From: Chloroflexota bacterium
Lineage (GTDB): Bacteria; Chloroflexota; Dehalococcoidia; Tepidiformales; Tepidiformaceae
NCBI GenBank assembly: GCA_016234445.1
Contig: JACRBT010000016.1
Span: 111,025-175,024 of the forward strand
DNA length: 64,000 nucleotides
Direction of reading: 5' to 3'
In this document: positions 36,887-47,300 of the stretch, one piece after another
Position numbering within the stretch: position 1 is the first letter of the stretch
How the letters are laid out: each line of letters begins with the position of its first letter
The notes under the pieces: generated by a model
The model's input: the letters and a program-made list of their open reading frames with translations, nothing else
Databases searched by the model: none
Told to the model about the DNA's origin: nothing
Program-made: the position numbers and the translations under genes

Positions 36887-37303
36887 TTAGGGAGCCGGGC
36901 GCAGATCGAGGCCGAGGGCGCGGAAGCCCCCGTCGAAGCCGAAGATGAAGTCGACGCCGCGCTCGCGGGCGAGGACGGCGGTCGTGCAGTCGCAGAACGA
37001 AAGCCCCACACCGTCAACGCGCTCGAACAACTCCCATGCTGCCGCGTCGATGGTTTCGGTTATCCAGATCACTTCAAGCAGACCAACCTTGATCGAATCA
37101 CCGAGCATCCGGTGGAACTGCACGGCCGTGTGGTGTCCGCTGCGCGCGCGAAGGAGCGTGTAGGTCTCGGAGAGCACGTAGTTCGAAGTCTTCAGCTGGG
37201 TCCGGCCGAGCGCCCGGAAGAAGGCGGTCGCCTGGCGATGGTAGGTGTCGTCGGGCATCACGAGGGCCGCCCATGCGCCGGTATCGACGAAGGCGGCAGT
37301 CAC
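36887..37303 (-). CDS. PIN-domain toxin (VapC-like)
   Basis: 138 aa. Acidic residues of the PIN nuclease are all visible: Asp in AAFVDTGAWAALV, Glu in LSETYTLLRAR, Asp in LSFCDCTTAVLAR and Asp in FGFDGGF. PIN toxins cleave tRNA or rRNA. Overlaps the antitoxin gene by 4 nt, the standard antitoxin-first order. Its stop codon lies within 6 nt of the RibD-like stop (convergent). Confidence 0.85.
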   Translation of the reverse strand: MTAAFVDTGAWAALVMPDDTYHRQATAFFRALGRTQLKTSNYVLSETYTLLRARSGHHTAVQFHRMLGDSIKVGLLEVIWITETIDAAAWELFERVDGVGLSFCDCTTAVLARERGVDFIFGFDGGFRALGLDLRPAP

Positions 37304-37560
37304 TCCTCGACTTTCGGGGCGCCGTAGAGGTGGTGGTCGTGGTTGGCGGCCGCGTCGGTCACACCCGAAGCGCCGATCCCGACGATCCCCCAGAGCGGGT
37401 GGTCTTCGGGGCGCTCAAGTTCCGGCGGGGTTTCGTGGCTGGCGAGGTACTGGGCCAGCGCCTCGCGGAGGATCACGGCGCCCGAGACGCCGCGCCGGGC
37501 GGCGAGGCGCTTGATAGCGAGGCCCTGTTCCTCTTCGAGGTAAACCTGCTTGCGTTGCAT
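37300..37560 (-). CDS. Ribbon-helix-helix-type antitoxin
   Basis: 86 aa from the ATG at 37560 (7 residues longer if the ATG at 37581 is used). N-terminal MQRKQVYLEEEQGLAIKRLA is a typical RHH strand-helix that binds DNA; the acidic C-terminus would wrap the toxin. TATACA immediately upstream serves as -10, and two GGTGTAT repeats overlap it, as expected for an autorepressed TA promoter. Confidence 0.75.
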   Translation of the reverse strand: MQRKQVYLEEEQGLAIKRLAARRGVSGAVILREALAQYLASHETPPELERPEDHPLWGIVGIGASGVTDAAANHDHHLYGAPKVEE

Positions 37561-37581
37561 GATGTATACACCATACACCAT
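37561..37581 (-). promoter_or_regulatory. Antitoxin promoter/operator with GGTGTAT repeats
   Basis: On the minus strand ATGGTGTATGGTGTATACAT holds two direct GGTGTAT units overlapping a TATACA -10 just before the antitoxin ATG. Confidence 0.45.
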
Positions 37582-37594
37582 CGATGACAGGCTG

Positions 37595-37612
37595 GCGCTA
37601 CCGGGTCAGGCG
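37595..37612 (+). repeat. 3'-end direct repeat flanking vapBC-type module, copy 2
   Basis: Identical 18 nt to 36864-36881; in one frame it reads WRYRVRR-stop, i.e. the RibD-like C-terminus again, with no gene attached. Marks the outer edge of the toxin-antitoxin module. Confidence 0.55.
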
Positions 37613-37698
37613 GTGAGGGAGGCGACGGTGCAGGCCGCGAGGAAGGCGGCAAAACAAGCCGCTTAAGTCACCTCGCGCCGAAACATATTCAGGTGGGC

Positions 37699-37704
37699 TA
37701 CACT
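37699..37704 (+). promoter_or_regulatory. -10 element of the DUF3800 gene
   Basis: TACACT, 7 nt before the TTG start; no clear -35. Confidence 0.35.
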
Positions 37705-37711
37705 GTTCCAA

Positions 37712-38809
37712 TTGGATAACGAACTCCGAGGCGATCCCGAAGGCCGCCGAGTCGCGCGCACGCGGGCGGCGCGGCTCTCAGAGGCTTCGCTGCTGCTTCG
37801 CTGCGTAGAGGTGTTACTCCGGAGCGCGGGAGCACCTCCGGATCGCTGTGTCGAGTTGGCCCGGGATATTGCCAGGCTGGAGCAGGGGGCGCTCCTGAAA
37901 GCGCATGGACGCATAGAGTCCCGAAAACGCTTCAAACATGATTCCAGCCACCCGCTTCTTAGGACCCATTCGGTCAACCACCTGTTCTTGGATGAGTGCG
38001 GCCGCGCCGACCCAGAGTCCACCGCGCTACAGCCGCTGTTCGTCCTCGGAGCCGTTGCCTTAGATGAGGACGAAGTCCAGAGGTATGTCGATCGCGCTGA
38101 TGAGGTCAAGCAGCGCTTCTTCGGGCACACCGACATCACCTTTCATGAGCCCGAGATGCGGCGTCGTACAGGCCCGTTCTGGTTCCACGCCGATGCGGCA
38201 AAGCAAGATGCGTTCGACGATGCTGTAGGACAGCTGGTGGACAACACAGCGTTCACGGCCTTCGGAGCCGCGATTCGTAAGAATGCCTTCGAAGACGAGT
38301 TCGTGGCCGCCGGCCTCGACCCCTACCTGCCCACTGACCCCTACGCGGTGGCGATCCTGCTGCTCCTGGAACGATACGTGGATCACCTGCTGGTTGGGGA
38401 TCCCCGGGCCATGGGACGCATCACGTTTGAAAGTCAAGGCCCCCGGGAGGATGCGCTCCACCAGCTCGAGTTGGCGAGGCTCCTCATCGACGGGACCCAG
38501 TGGGTTCGTCAATCCGATTTCCAGCAGGCCATCGAGCCCGGCGCGCGGTTCGTGCCGAAACAGGGGTCGTGCCCGACGGAGTTGGCCGACATGCTGGCAC
38601 GGGACATCTACGAGTGGTTGAAGTCTGGCATGACCGAGCAGCCGGGCCGGTGGCCCGCTTTCGAACGCGGCATCTACTTGCGAGGCGACGCGCAGCAGGG
38701 CAAGTTCGGACTGAAGGTGTTTCCCGACTCTGACATTCGTTCCGCTGTCGAGAGTCATCGTGCGCACGTGGCCGCAGAGAAACTAAAAGCGCCCCGACTC
38801 AGGGAGTAG
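37712..38809 (+). CDS. DUF3800-like protein
   Basis: 365 aa, TTG start. An N-terminal helical region (about 1-85) is followed by a DUF3800-type RNase H-like core: VNHLFLDECGR (strand with Asp-Glu), HTDITFHEPEMRRR, a central helix YAVAILLLLERYVDHLL and the late acidic FESQGPREDALHQLE. DUF3800 proteins are common in mobile and defence-associated DNA; activity unproven. Codon use is less GC-biased than its neighbours, and a TA pair is adjacent, so recent acquisition is likely. Two hairpins follow the gene. Confidence 0.65.
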   Translation: MDNELRGDPEGRRVARTRAARLSEASLLLRCVEVLLRSAGAPPDRCVELARDIARLEQGALLKAHGRIESRKRFKHDSSHPLLRTHSVNHLFLDECGRADPESTALQPLFVLGAVALDEDEVQRYVDRADEVKQRFFGHTDITFHEPEMRRRTGPFWFHADAAKQDAFDDAVGQLVDNTAFTAFGAAIRKNAFEDEFVAAGLDPYLPTDPYAVAILLLLERYVDHLLVGDPRAMGRITFESQGPREDALHQLELARLLIDGTQWVRQSDFQQAIEPGARFVPKQGSCPTELADMLARDIYEWLKSGMTEQPGRWPAFERGIYLRGDAQQGKFGLKVFPDSDIRSAVESHRAHVAAEKLKAPRLRE

Positions 38810-38835
38810 GGGCGCCGATACCGATAATCGGTATC
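38789..38835 (+). terminator. Double hairpin at the 3' end of the DUF3800 gene
   Basis: GCGCCCC/GGGGCGC (38789-38815, spanning the stop) is followed by the perfect palindrome GATACCGAT-A-ATCGGTATC (38817-38835). There is no T tract, so it may be an rho-independent-like end without poly-U, or a protein binding site. Confidence 0.45.
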
Positions 38836-38913
38836 CACTACGGCTAGTCTGCCGCGGCCGATGGCCGCTGTCAATCAAGAATCTTCACCCTCGGGGCATT
38901 TGCCGAGCGCCCT

Positions 38914-38946
38914 GCGACAGGTGTTGTCGCTACCGGCCTTACGCAT
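38914..38946 (+). promoter_or_regulatory. Palindromic damage-type operator upstream of uvrA
   Basis: GCGACAGGTGTTGTCGC (38914-38930), then 9-10 nt, then TACGCAT (38940-38946). The palindrome matches the other three; the -10 is shifted by one base. The 333-nt gap between 38809 and 39144 holds only this site, the LexA-type box and the double hairpin. Confidence 0.5.
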
Positions 38947-39057
38947 CGATCGCTTCGGGGGACCGCGCTTCAGCGCCGACTGGCGCGCTGATTTGGGAGG
39001 CCGAGCGGTGGGGGGTGCCGGGGTGAGGATCCCGAACTTGCGCCGGCCCCACTCACT

Positions 39058-39085
39058 CGAACGCCCGTTCTATCCCTGCTACACT
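39058..39085 (+). promoter_or_regulatory. LexA-type SOS box and -10 of uvrA
   Basis: CGAACGCCCGTTCT (39058-39071) matches the Gram-positive/actinobacterial SOS box CGAAC-N4-GTTC. It overlaps the -35 position of a promoter whose -10 is TACACT (39080-39085). Repression by LexA would block this promoter. Confidence 0.6.
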
Positions 39086-39143
39086 GGCGTTCCGCGTTGC
39101 CCCCACCGGCAGGCGGACTCGCGAACCCGAGGACCCGGAGCCC

Positions 39144-42284
<3,141 letters not shown>

Positions 42285-42324
42285 GCGTCGGGGGCAGCCC
42301 CCACCGCGTGGTAAACTGGAAGGC

Positions 42325-42540
42325 GTGAACGACGAGGCCGGGGAACGCCTATCGACGGCGCTCGAACTCTCAGAGTTCGTCGCCCTCGCCCGCTGGGCGC
42401 GGCTCCAGCGGCAGTACCCGGGCGAATCCGAGGAAGAGATCGCCCGTCGTTTCAGTGCCGAGGTTCGGGCTGGGCACGTGCCTCCGCCGGGCCAGGTGGT
42501 GGGATCTCCGGAGCGCTGGAGCCGGGTCGCGCCGGCTTGA
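42325..42540 (+). CDS. 71-aa hypothetical protein
   Basis: GTG start with TAAACT (42312-42317) 7 nt upstream, so probably leaderless. The peptide is helical (ELSEFVALARWARLQRQYPGE near the start), contains EEEIARRFSAEVRAG and ends in a Pro/Gly-rich tail. No family recognised. It lies 40 nt after uvrA and just before the next damage-type operator. Confidence 0.5.
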   Translation: MNDEAGERLSTALELSEFVALARWARLQRQYPGESEEEIARRFSAEVRAGHVPPPGQVVGSPERWSRVAPA

Positions 42541-42570
42541 CCTGACCTCCTGACCAGTCGCCGGACAGGC

Positions 42571-42603
42571 GCGACAACAGGTGTCGCGTGAACCGTCTAT
42601 CAT
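42571..42603 (+). promoter_or_regulatory. Palindromic damage-type operator plus -10 for the tandem-module/UDG-like operon
   Basis: GCGACAACAGGTGTCGC (42571-42587), exactly 10 nt, then TATCAT (42598-42603). An AGGAGG site and the ATG at 42628 follow at normal distance. Best example of the motif here. Confidence 0.65.
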
Positions 42604-42627
42604 GCGGCCCGCGAATAGGAGGTGCAT

Positions 42628-43389
42628 ATGACTAGATCCCGGCTTGTCCACAACTATTGCGAGGCGGTGGAACGCGACCCCCGCGCCCATCCGGTTCAGC
42701 CTGCCCGCGATTTGCTGCCTCCGGGCATCTTCGCTAGCGCGGCCGACCTCTATGACTACACGGTTTGCCCGTTTGGGCGCGATGGCCGAGCCCTTCCTCC
42801 CGACGCGCCCATTTCGGAGTTGCACGCGATCATCTTCGACAACGTGTACGCGCGCACGGGCCGCCACGTTCATCCCGCCAATGCCGACTGGGCGGCAGCG
42901 CGTTCGGAGTCCTTCGTCCCGACTGGCGGCGTTCGAGATCAGGCGTTCGCCGATGCGCTTTGGGCCCGGACCGTTCAGCGATGGGGTGAGCCAGAGACAA
43001 TGGCCGCGGACCCTGACGACAACGCTGCGGTAGCAGTAAGGCCCCCCGCGGTTCTGGACGGGCTGCGTGCGCCTGCTGCTCTCGTCCCTGAGGGCGGCAA
43101 GTCCATGGTCAAGATCCTCAGCGGCCGTGATGAATGGGGCGAAGACCTCTACTTGGTGTTCGAGGTTGATCTGGTTGCCGGAACAATGGCCAGGGTGACG
43201 ACGTACGAAACTGCGGCCGAAGCCGTGGCATTCAAGGACGGCTACAACTGGCGCATTCATCGCGGGGCCATGTTCGCCATGCGCCGGGACGTCGCGGCGG
43301 GCACCCACGCGGAGTTCACGGGAGCAGGCCCGGACGAGGGGTTCGCGTTCGACTTCGACGACTTGCTCCGGACCGAAGATCGTGGCTAA
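42628..43389 (+). CDS. Protein with duplicated N-terminal module, unknown function (first gene of repair-like operon)
   Basis: 253 aa from the ATG at 42628 (AGGAGG 5 nt upstream). Residues about 1-125 form a module shared with the next gene at roughly 57 percent identity: LVHNYC-x-AVERD, LPPG-x-F, DLY-x-YTVCPF, IIFDNVYARTGRH, W-x-R-x-V-x-x-WG. Residues about 150-253 are unique (MVKILSGRDEWGEDLYLVFE...). I know no named family for either part. Placed behind a damage-type operator and overlapping a UDG-like gene by 8 nt, so a DNA-damage role is inferred. Confidence 0.65.
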   Translation: MTRSRLVHNYCEAVERDPRAHPVQPARDLLPPGIFASAADLYDYTVCPFGRDGRALPPDAPISELHAIIFDNVYARTGRHVHPANADWAAARSESFVPTGGVRDQAFADALWARTVQRWGEPETMAADPDDNAAVAVRPPAVLDGLRAPAALVPEGGKSMVKILSGRDEWGEDLYLVFEVDLVAGTMARVTTYETAAEAVAFKDGYNWRIHRGAMFAMRRDVAAGTHAEFTGAGPDEGFAFDFDDLLRTEDRG

Positions 43390-44539
43390 GCCGGAGTTGG
43401 TCCACAACTACTGCCGCGCAGTGGAGCGGGATGCCAACGCGCATCCAATCCAGCGCGCTCCTAACATCCTGCCCCCAGGTGACTTTCACACTGCTGGGGA
43501 CCTCTATCGGTATACGGTCTGTCCCTTCGATAGCGCGGGGCGTGCGCTTCCCCGGGAAGCGCACGTGTCGGCCGTGGCCTGGATCATCTTCGACAACGTG
43601 TACGCTCGCACCGGTCGTCACCACCATCCCGGCAACGCCAGCGTTGTCAAGGCTCGAGCTGCCGGCTTTGACCCTGAGGGTGGCCGCCGCGACGCGGCGA
43701 TCGCGGATGAGTTTTGGGGCCGCGCCGTGCGTCTTTGGGGAGACCCTCGCGGGTCAGGAGCCGTCCCCAGCGATTCGCCACCGCCCGCCCCTCCAGTCGC
43801 CGTTACGGGCGTGCCAGCTGCAACCGGAGAACCGTCCCAACCGGCCAACTCGACCAGCCGCGGGCCTGCCAACTCCGTCCCTGCACTGGCGGAGGAGGCC
43901 CTCAACGGAACCCGCCAACTTTGGGAGAGCTTGCGAGGCAAGTACCCCTTCCATGGCTCGGGCTTCGCCGTCTTCTACTCGCCGTTAAGTGAGTCGTCGA
44001 AACTGGTGATCATCGGCGCCAACCCGGGCGGCGGTGCCAACAGCTTCAACCTCGCGCGGGCCACGGCGATTCCGACTGAGCACGACTACTTCGCCTATGA
44101 CTACGCGCTGGCGCGGAGGATGCGCGACCTCTTCACTGCGGCCGGCAGGCTCGATCTGCTCCGTTCGAGTCTCAAGCTCAACCTCAACTTCTTCCGGAGC
44201 CGGGATGCCAACGAATGGAGGACCGCGCCCGCGGACACGCGGCGTCTCATGGAAGCCCACAGCCAGCGCTGGGTTCTGTCGCTGCTCGAGCGGCTCTCCC
44301 CTTCGTTGGTTCTTTGTGAAGGGACCTCTACCTTTGACCGGCTTCGCGACGTCTTACCGGGAGCTGGCCCCTCGAAGCTGGTGGTCGAAGCCGCAGGCGG
44401 TCGGCGGGCTTACGTTCGGGCATCGACCCCTTGGGGCGGCACGCTCATCGGCGTTATCCACCCCACTGGCGCCCAGGTGAGCACCGACGACTGGGGCAGG
44501 ATTGCCAGCGCCTTGGCCCAAGACGTACTCCATCTCTAA
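43382..44539 (+). CDS. Tandem-module protein fused to a uracil-DNA-glycosylase-like domain
   Basis: 385 aa, GTG start overlapping the preceding gene by 8 nt. Residues about 1-125 repeat the module of the upstream protein (LVHNYCRAVERD...WGDP). A Pro/Thr linker follows. Residues about 165-385 look like the UDG superfamily: motif-A-like VIIGANPGGG, an Asn/Phe-rich stretch LKLNLNFFRS, and motif-B-like GVIHPTGAQVS near the end. UDG-fold enzymes remove damaged bases; whether this one is a glycosylase is inference, since the polar catalytic residue of classic family 1 is not obvious. Confidence 0.65.
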   Translation: MAKPELVHNYCRAVERDANAHPIQRAPNILPPGDFHTAGDLYRYTVCPFDSAGRALPREAHVSAVAWIIFDNVYARTGRHHHPGNASVVKARAAGFDPEGGRRDAAIADEFWGRAVRLWGDPRGSGAVPSDSPPPAPPVAVTGVPAATGEPSQPANSTSRGPANSVPALAEEALNGTRQLWESLRGKYPFHGSGFAVFYSPLSESSKLVIIGANPGGGANSFNLARATAIPTEHDYFAYDYALARRMRDLFTAAGRLDLLRSSLKLNLNFFRSRDANEWRTAPADTRRLMEAHSQRWVLSLLERLSPSLVLCEGTSTFDRLRDVLPGAGPSKLVVEAAGGRRAYVRASTPWGGTLIGVIHPTGAQVSTDDWGRIASALAQDVLHL

Positions 44540-44554
44540 CGCGCTCCATCCCCC

Positions 44555-44580
44555 GGTCGCGGCTGCCCAGCGCCGCGACC
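44555..44580. terminator. Bidirectional hairpin between convergent genes
   Basis: GGTCGCGGC and GCCGCGACC pair perfectly (9 bp) around an 8-nt loop. It lies between the stops at 44539 (+) and 44599 (-), the expected place for a shared terminator, though T runs are lacking. Confidence 0.5.
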
Positions 44581-44598
44581 AAACGTCCTGGTGCGGCG

Positions 44599-45525
44599 TT
44601 ACCCGCGCCCGAGCAGGTCGCGGCAGAAGGCGCGGAGGGTGTTGTTGAGGACGTCCGCGGCTTCCCACTGGACGAAGTGGCCGCAGTCGCGGAGGAGGTA
44701 GGGGCCGACGTGGTCGGGGAAGGTGACGGCCGCCATCCGGTCGAAGTCCGGGTAGAGAACGTGGTCGGACTGGCCGAAGAGGATGAGCGTGTGCGTGGGG
44801 TTCTGCCGCTGCTGCGCCGACATCGGCGGTTCGGTGCGGGCGCGCTCGTGGAGGGCGCTCTCGTAGCCGCCGAAGCTGGCGCGTAGCTTCGCCCCGTCGG
44901 CGAAGGGTTCGGTCATGAAGTCGACCGCGTCGGGCGTGAACGCCCCCGGGTGCGCCCAGAAGCGCGAGGTGTAGAAGGTGGCGATGTAGCGGCGGCGCTC
45001 GCCGGGGGTGGCGAGTTCGGCCGCGAGGTCGTCCGGTTCGTTGCCCTGGCGCCAGAAGTAGTCGGCGGCCTCGCGGGGGGCGCGCGTGTTCAGCCCGGCC
45101 ATGCGCTCTTTGTCGAAGGGCACCGGCGAATTGAAGAGCACCATCCGCTCGACGAAGCCCGGGAAGCGCAGCGAAAGGTCCTGGATGACCGGCCCGCCGA
45201 GATCGCCGCCGGCGACAACGACCCGTTCGTGCCCGAGGTGGTCGTGGACGAGCGCGTAGAGGTCGCGGGCGTGGGAGACGACGTCGTGGAAGCCGTCGGG
45301 GCCGACGTCGGATTCGCCGAAGCCCCGCAGGTCCGGGACGATGACTTCGAACCCGGCCTCGGCGAGCGGGGCGATGTTCCGCCACCAGATGCGCTTCGTC
45401 TCGGGCCAGCCGTGGACGAGGAGCAGGGGCAGGCCGCCGCGGCCTTCGTGGACGTAGGCCTGGCGGAAGCCGCGGGGGCTGGCGAAGTGGGTAGCAAAGG
45501 CTGCGGGGTTGAGGTCGTCGGGCAT
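44599..45525 (-). CDS. Alpha/beta hydrolase, epoxide-hydrolase-like
   Basis: 308 aa from the ATG at 45525, with TAGGCT 7 nt upstream. Motifs: oxyanion-hole HGWPE, the nucleophile elbow VVAGGDLGGPV with Asp instead of Ser, DLRGFGESD, and a C-terminal His in LLRDCGHFVQWE. Asp at the elbow is the rule for epoxide hydrolases and haloalkane dehalogenases, and HGWPE favours the epoxide-hydrolase branch. Substrate unknown. Confidence 0.85.
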   Translation of the reverse strand: MPDDLNPAAFATHFASPRGFRQAYVHEGRGGLPLLLVHGWPETKRIWWRNIAPLAEAGFEVIVPDLRGFGESDVGPDGFHDVVSHARDLYALVHDHLGHERVVVAGGDLGGPVIQDLSLRFPGFVERMVLFNSPVPFDKERMAGLNTRAPREAADYFWRQGNEPDDLAAELATPGERRRYIATFYTSRFWAHPGAFTPDAVDFMTEPFADGAKLRASFGGYESALHERARTEPPMSAQQRQNPTHTLILFGQSDHVLYPDFDRMAAVTFPDHVGPYLLRDCGHFVQWEAADVLNNTLRAFCRDLLGRG

Positions 45526-45532
45526 GATACGA

Positions 45533-45538
45533 AGCCTA
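45533..45538 (-). promoter_or_regulatory. -10 element of the epoxide-hydrolase-like gene
   Basis: TAGGCT on the minus strand, 7 nt before the ATG; near-leaderless. Confidence 0.4.
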
Positions 45539-45629
45539 CAGGCGTCGCGGCCGTTTCCCAACCCCCGTTGCGGTTGCGTGCTCCCGCGGATCGGGCGACG
45601 CTTGCTCCACTAACCCCCGGGAGAATCCT

Positions 45630-46622
45630 GTGTCCTACCGTGCCCTCGTGGTGAACAAGACCGGCGACGACTTCAGCATCGGCGTCCAGCAACTTGACGA
45701 AGCCAACCTTCCCGCCGGCGACGTCACCATCCGCGTCGAGTGGTCGAGCGTGAACTACAAGGATGGGCTCGCCTGCAGCCCCGCCGGCCGCCTGATCCGC
45801 AACTACCCGATGGTGCCGGGCATCGACCTCGCGGGCCGCGTTGTCTCGTCGGCGTCGTCGCGGTTCAAGGAGGGCGACGCCGTCGTCGTCATCGGCTACG
45901 ACGTCGGTGTGGCCCACCCGGGCGGGTTCGCGGAGCTGGCACGCATCCCCGAGGGCTGGGTCGCCCATCTGCCCGCAGGGCTGACGGCGAAGGAAGCGAT
46001 GGCCCTCGGGACCGCGGGGTTCACGGCGGCGCAGTCGATCGACGCCCTGGAGCGGGCGGGGCTGCGGCCGGACCAGGGGGCGGTCATCGTCACCGGGGCG
46101 ACCGGCGGCGTCGGGAGCACGGCCGTGAGCATGCTGGCCGGGCTGGGCTACACGGTCGCCGGGAGCACTGGGAAGGATTCGGAGCACCAGTTTCTCCGCG
46201 ACCTCGGCGCCAGCGAGGTGCTCTCCCGGGAGGAAGTGAGCGCCGAGAGTCCCCGGCCGCTCGAGGGCGAGCGATGGGCGGGCGCGGTGGACCCGGTTGG
46301 CGGTTCGACGACGGCCTACCTGCTGCGGACGATGAAGCGCAACGGCTCGGTGGCGCTTTCGGGGCTCACGGGCGGCACGGCGATCGCGACGACGGTGATG
46401 CCGTTCATCCTTCGCAACGTGAACCTGCTCGGGATCGACTCCGTCTTCCTGGCGATGGACCGGCGGCTGGAGATCTGGCAGCGCTGCGCGACGGACCTGA
46501 AGCCGAAGGGGCTGCTGGATTCGATCGCGCACGAGACCGGGCTCGAGGGCGTCGAGGCGGCGACGAAGGCGATCCTCCAGGGGCAGATCAAGGGGCGGAC
46601 GCTGGTGCGGCTCGGGGGCTGA
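45630..46622 (+). CDS. YhdH/AcuI-family zinc-independent MDR (acrylyl-CoA reductase-like)
   Basis: 330 aa, GTG start after CGGGAGAATCCT. N-terminal VEWSSVNYKDGLA and PGIDLAGRV, nucleotide-binding VTGATGGVGSTAVS, and the AcuI/YhdH-type tail PFILRNVNLLGIDSVF. NADPH-dependent reduction of acryloyl-CoA or a related enone is the family activity. Heptad repeats begin 2 nt after its stop. Confidence 0.88.
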   Translation: MSYRALVVNKTGDDFSIGVQQLDEANLPAGDVTIRVEWSSVNYKDGLACSPAGRLIRNYPMVPGIDLAGRVVSSASSRFKEGDAVVVIGYDVGVAHPGGFAELARIPEGWVAHLPAGLTAKEAMALGTAGFTAAQSIDALERAGLRPDQGAVIVTGATGGVGSTAVSMLAGLGYTVAGSTGKDSEHQFLRDLGASEVLSREEVSAESPRPLEGERWAGAVDPVGGSTTAYLLRTMKRNGSVALSGLTGGTAIATTVMPFILRNVNLLGIDSVFLAMDRRLEIWQRCATDLKPKGLLDSIAHETGLEGVEAATKAILQGQIKGRTLVRLGG

Positions 46623-46660
46623 CCCGGGTAGTACCGAGTACCGGGTCCCGGGTCCCGACT
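46623..46660. repeat. Phase-locked 7-nt repeats, cluster 1
   Basis: Heptads of the type GAGTACC, GGGTCCC directly after the reductase stop codon. Confidence 0.55.
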
Positions 46661-46730
46661 TCGCCGGGTGTAGTAGCCTCTTCCTCGCGGATGCTTGAGA
46701 ATCTCAACACACCTGAGGGGAGAGACAGAC

Positions 46731-47168
46731 ATGGCATCGACAGTTGCTGAGTACAAGACGAACATCGCCGCGGCCTACGAGGCGTACATGGCCGAACTGA
46801 AGCAGGCCGGGGCGAACTGGGAGACGAAGCCGGCGCACGGCGAAGGCGAAGAGGCGTGGAGCGCGCGCCAGGTGGGCGAGCACGTCGCCGGCGCGGCCAC
46901 GTTCTTTGGGGCTGGCCTGGCCCAGTACCTCGGGCTCCAGGGGCCGGAGCGCGCCCAGCCGTCGTTCGCGACCGCCGCTGAGGCCACCACGGGCATGGCC
47001 GCCGCCTACGCGAAGTTTCTCGCGGTCGTCGACCAGATCACGGACGACAAGCTCGCGCTCGAATTCGACGTGCCCCGCCTGGGCAAGCAGACCGTCGGCG
47101 GCATCCTCGGGATCCAGGCGTATCACCTGAACGACCACGCCGGCCAGTTGAAGAAGCTGCGCGGCTAG
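46731..47168 (+). CDS. DinB-like protein
   Basis: 145 aa from the ATG at 46731 (GAGGGGAGAG upstream). The phrases WSARQVGEHVAGAATFFG and IQAYHLNDHAGQLKKL provide the three helical His/Asp ligands of the DinB_2 bundle. Role unknown; some relatives are thiol-dependent transferases. Flanked on both sides by 7-nt repeat clusters. Confidence 0.75.
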   Translation: MASTVAEYKTNIAAAYEAYMAELKQAGANWETKPAHGEGEEAWSARQVGEHVAGAATFFGAGLAQYLGLQGPERAQPSFATAAEATTGMAAAYAKFLAVVDQITDDKLALEFDVPRLGKQTVGGILGIQAYHLNDHAGQLKKLRG

Positions 47169-47169
47169 G

Positions 47170-47300
47170 GAGTACCGAGTCCTGAGTACCGAGTGCTCAG
47201 TGCTGAGTGCTCAGTGCTCAGTGCTCAACACCGAGTACCGAGTACCGAGTACCGGGTCCCGCGTCCCGACGGCTGAGTCCTAACTCCTAAGTCCCAGGTC
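47170..47300. repeat. Phase-locked 7-nt repeats, cluster 2
   Basis: Degenerate heptads (GAGTACC, GAGTCCT, CAGTGCT, GAGTGCT) fill the whole gap between two convergent genes. Confidence 0.65.

Noticed and set aside
42286..42302. GGGGGC-A-GCCCCC palindrome after uvrA as terminator
   Set aside because: Loop of one base and no T tract; not convincing.
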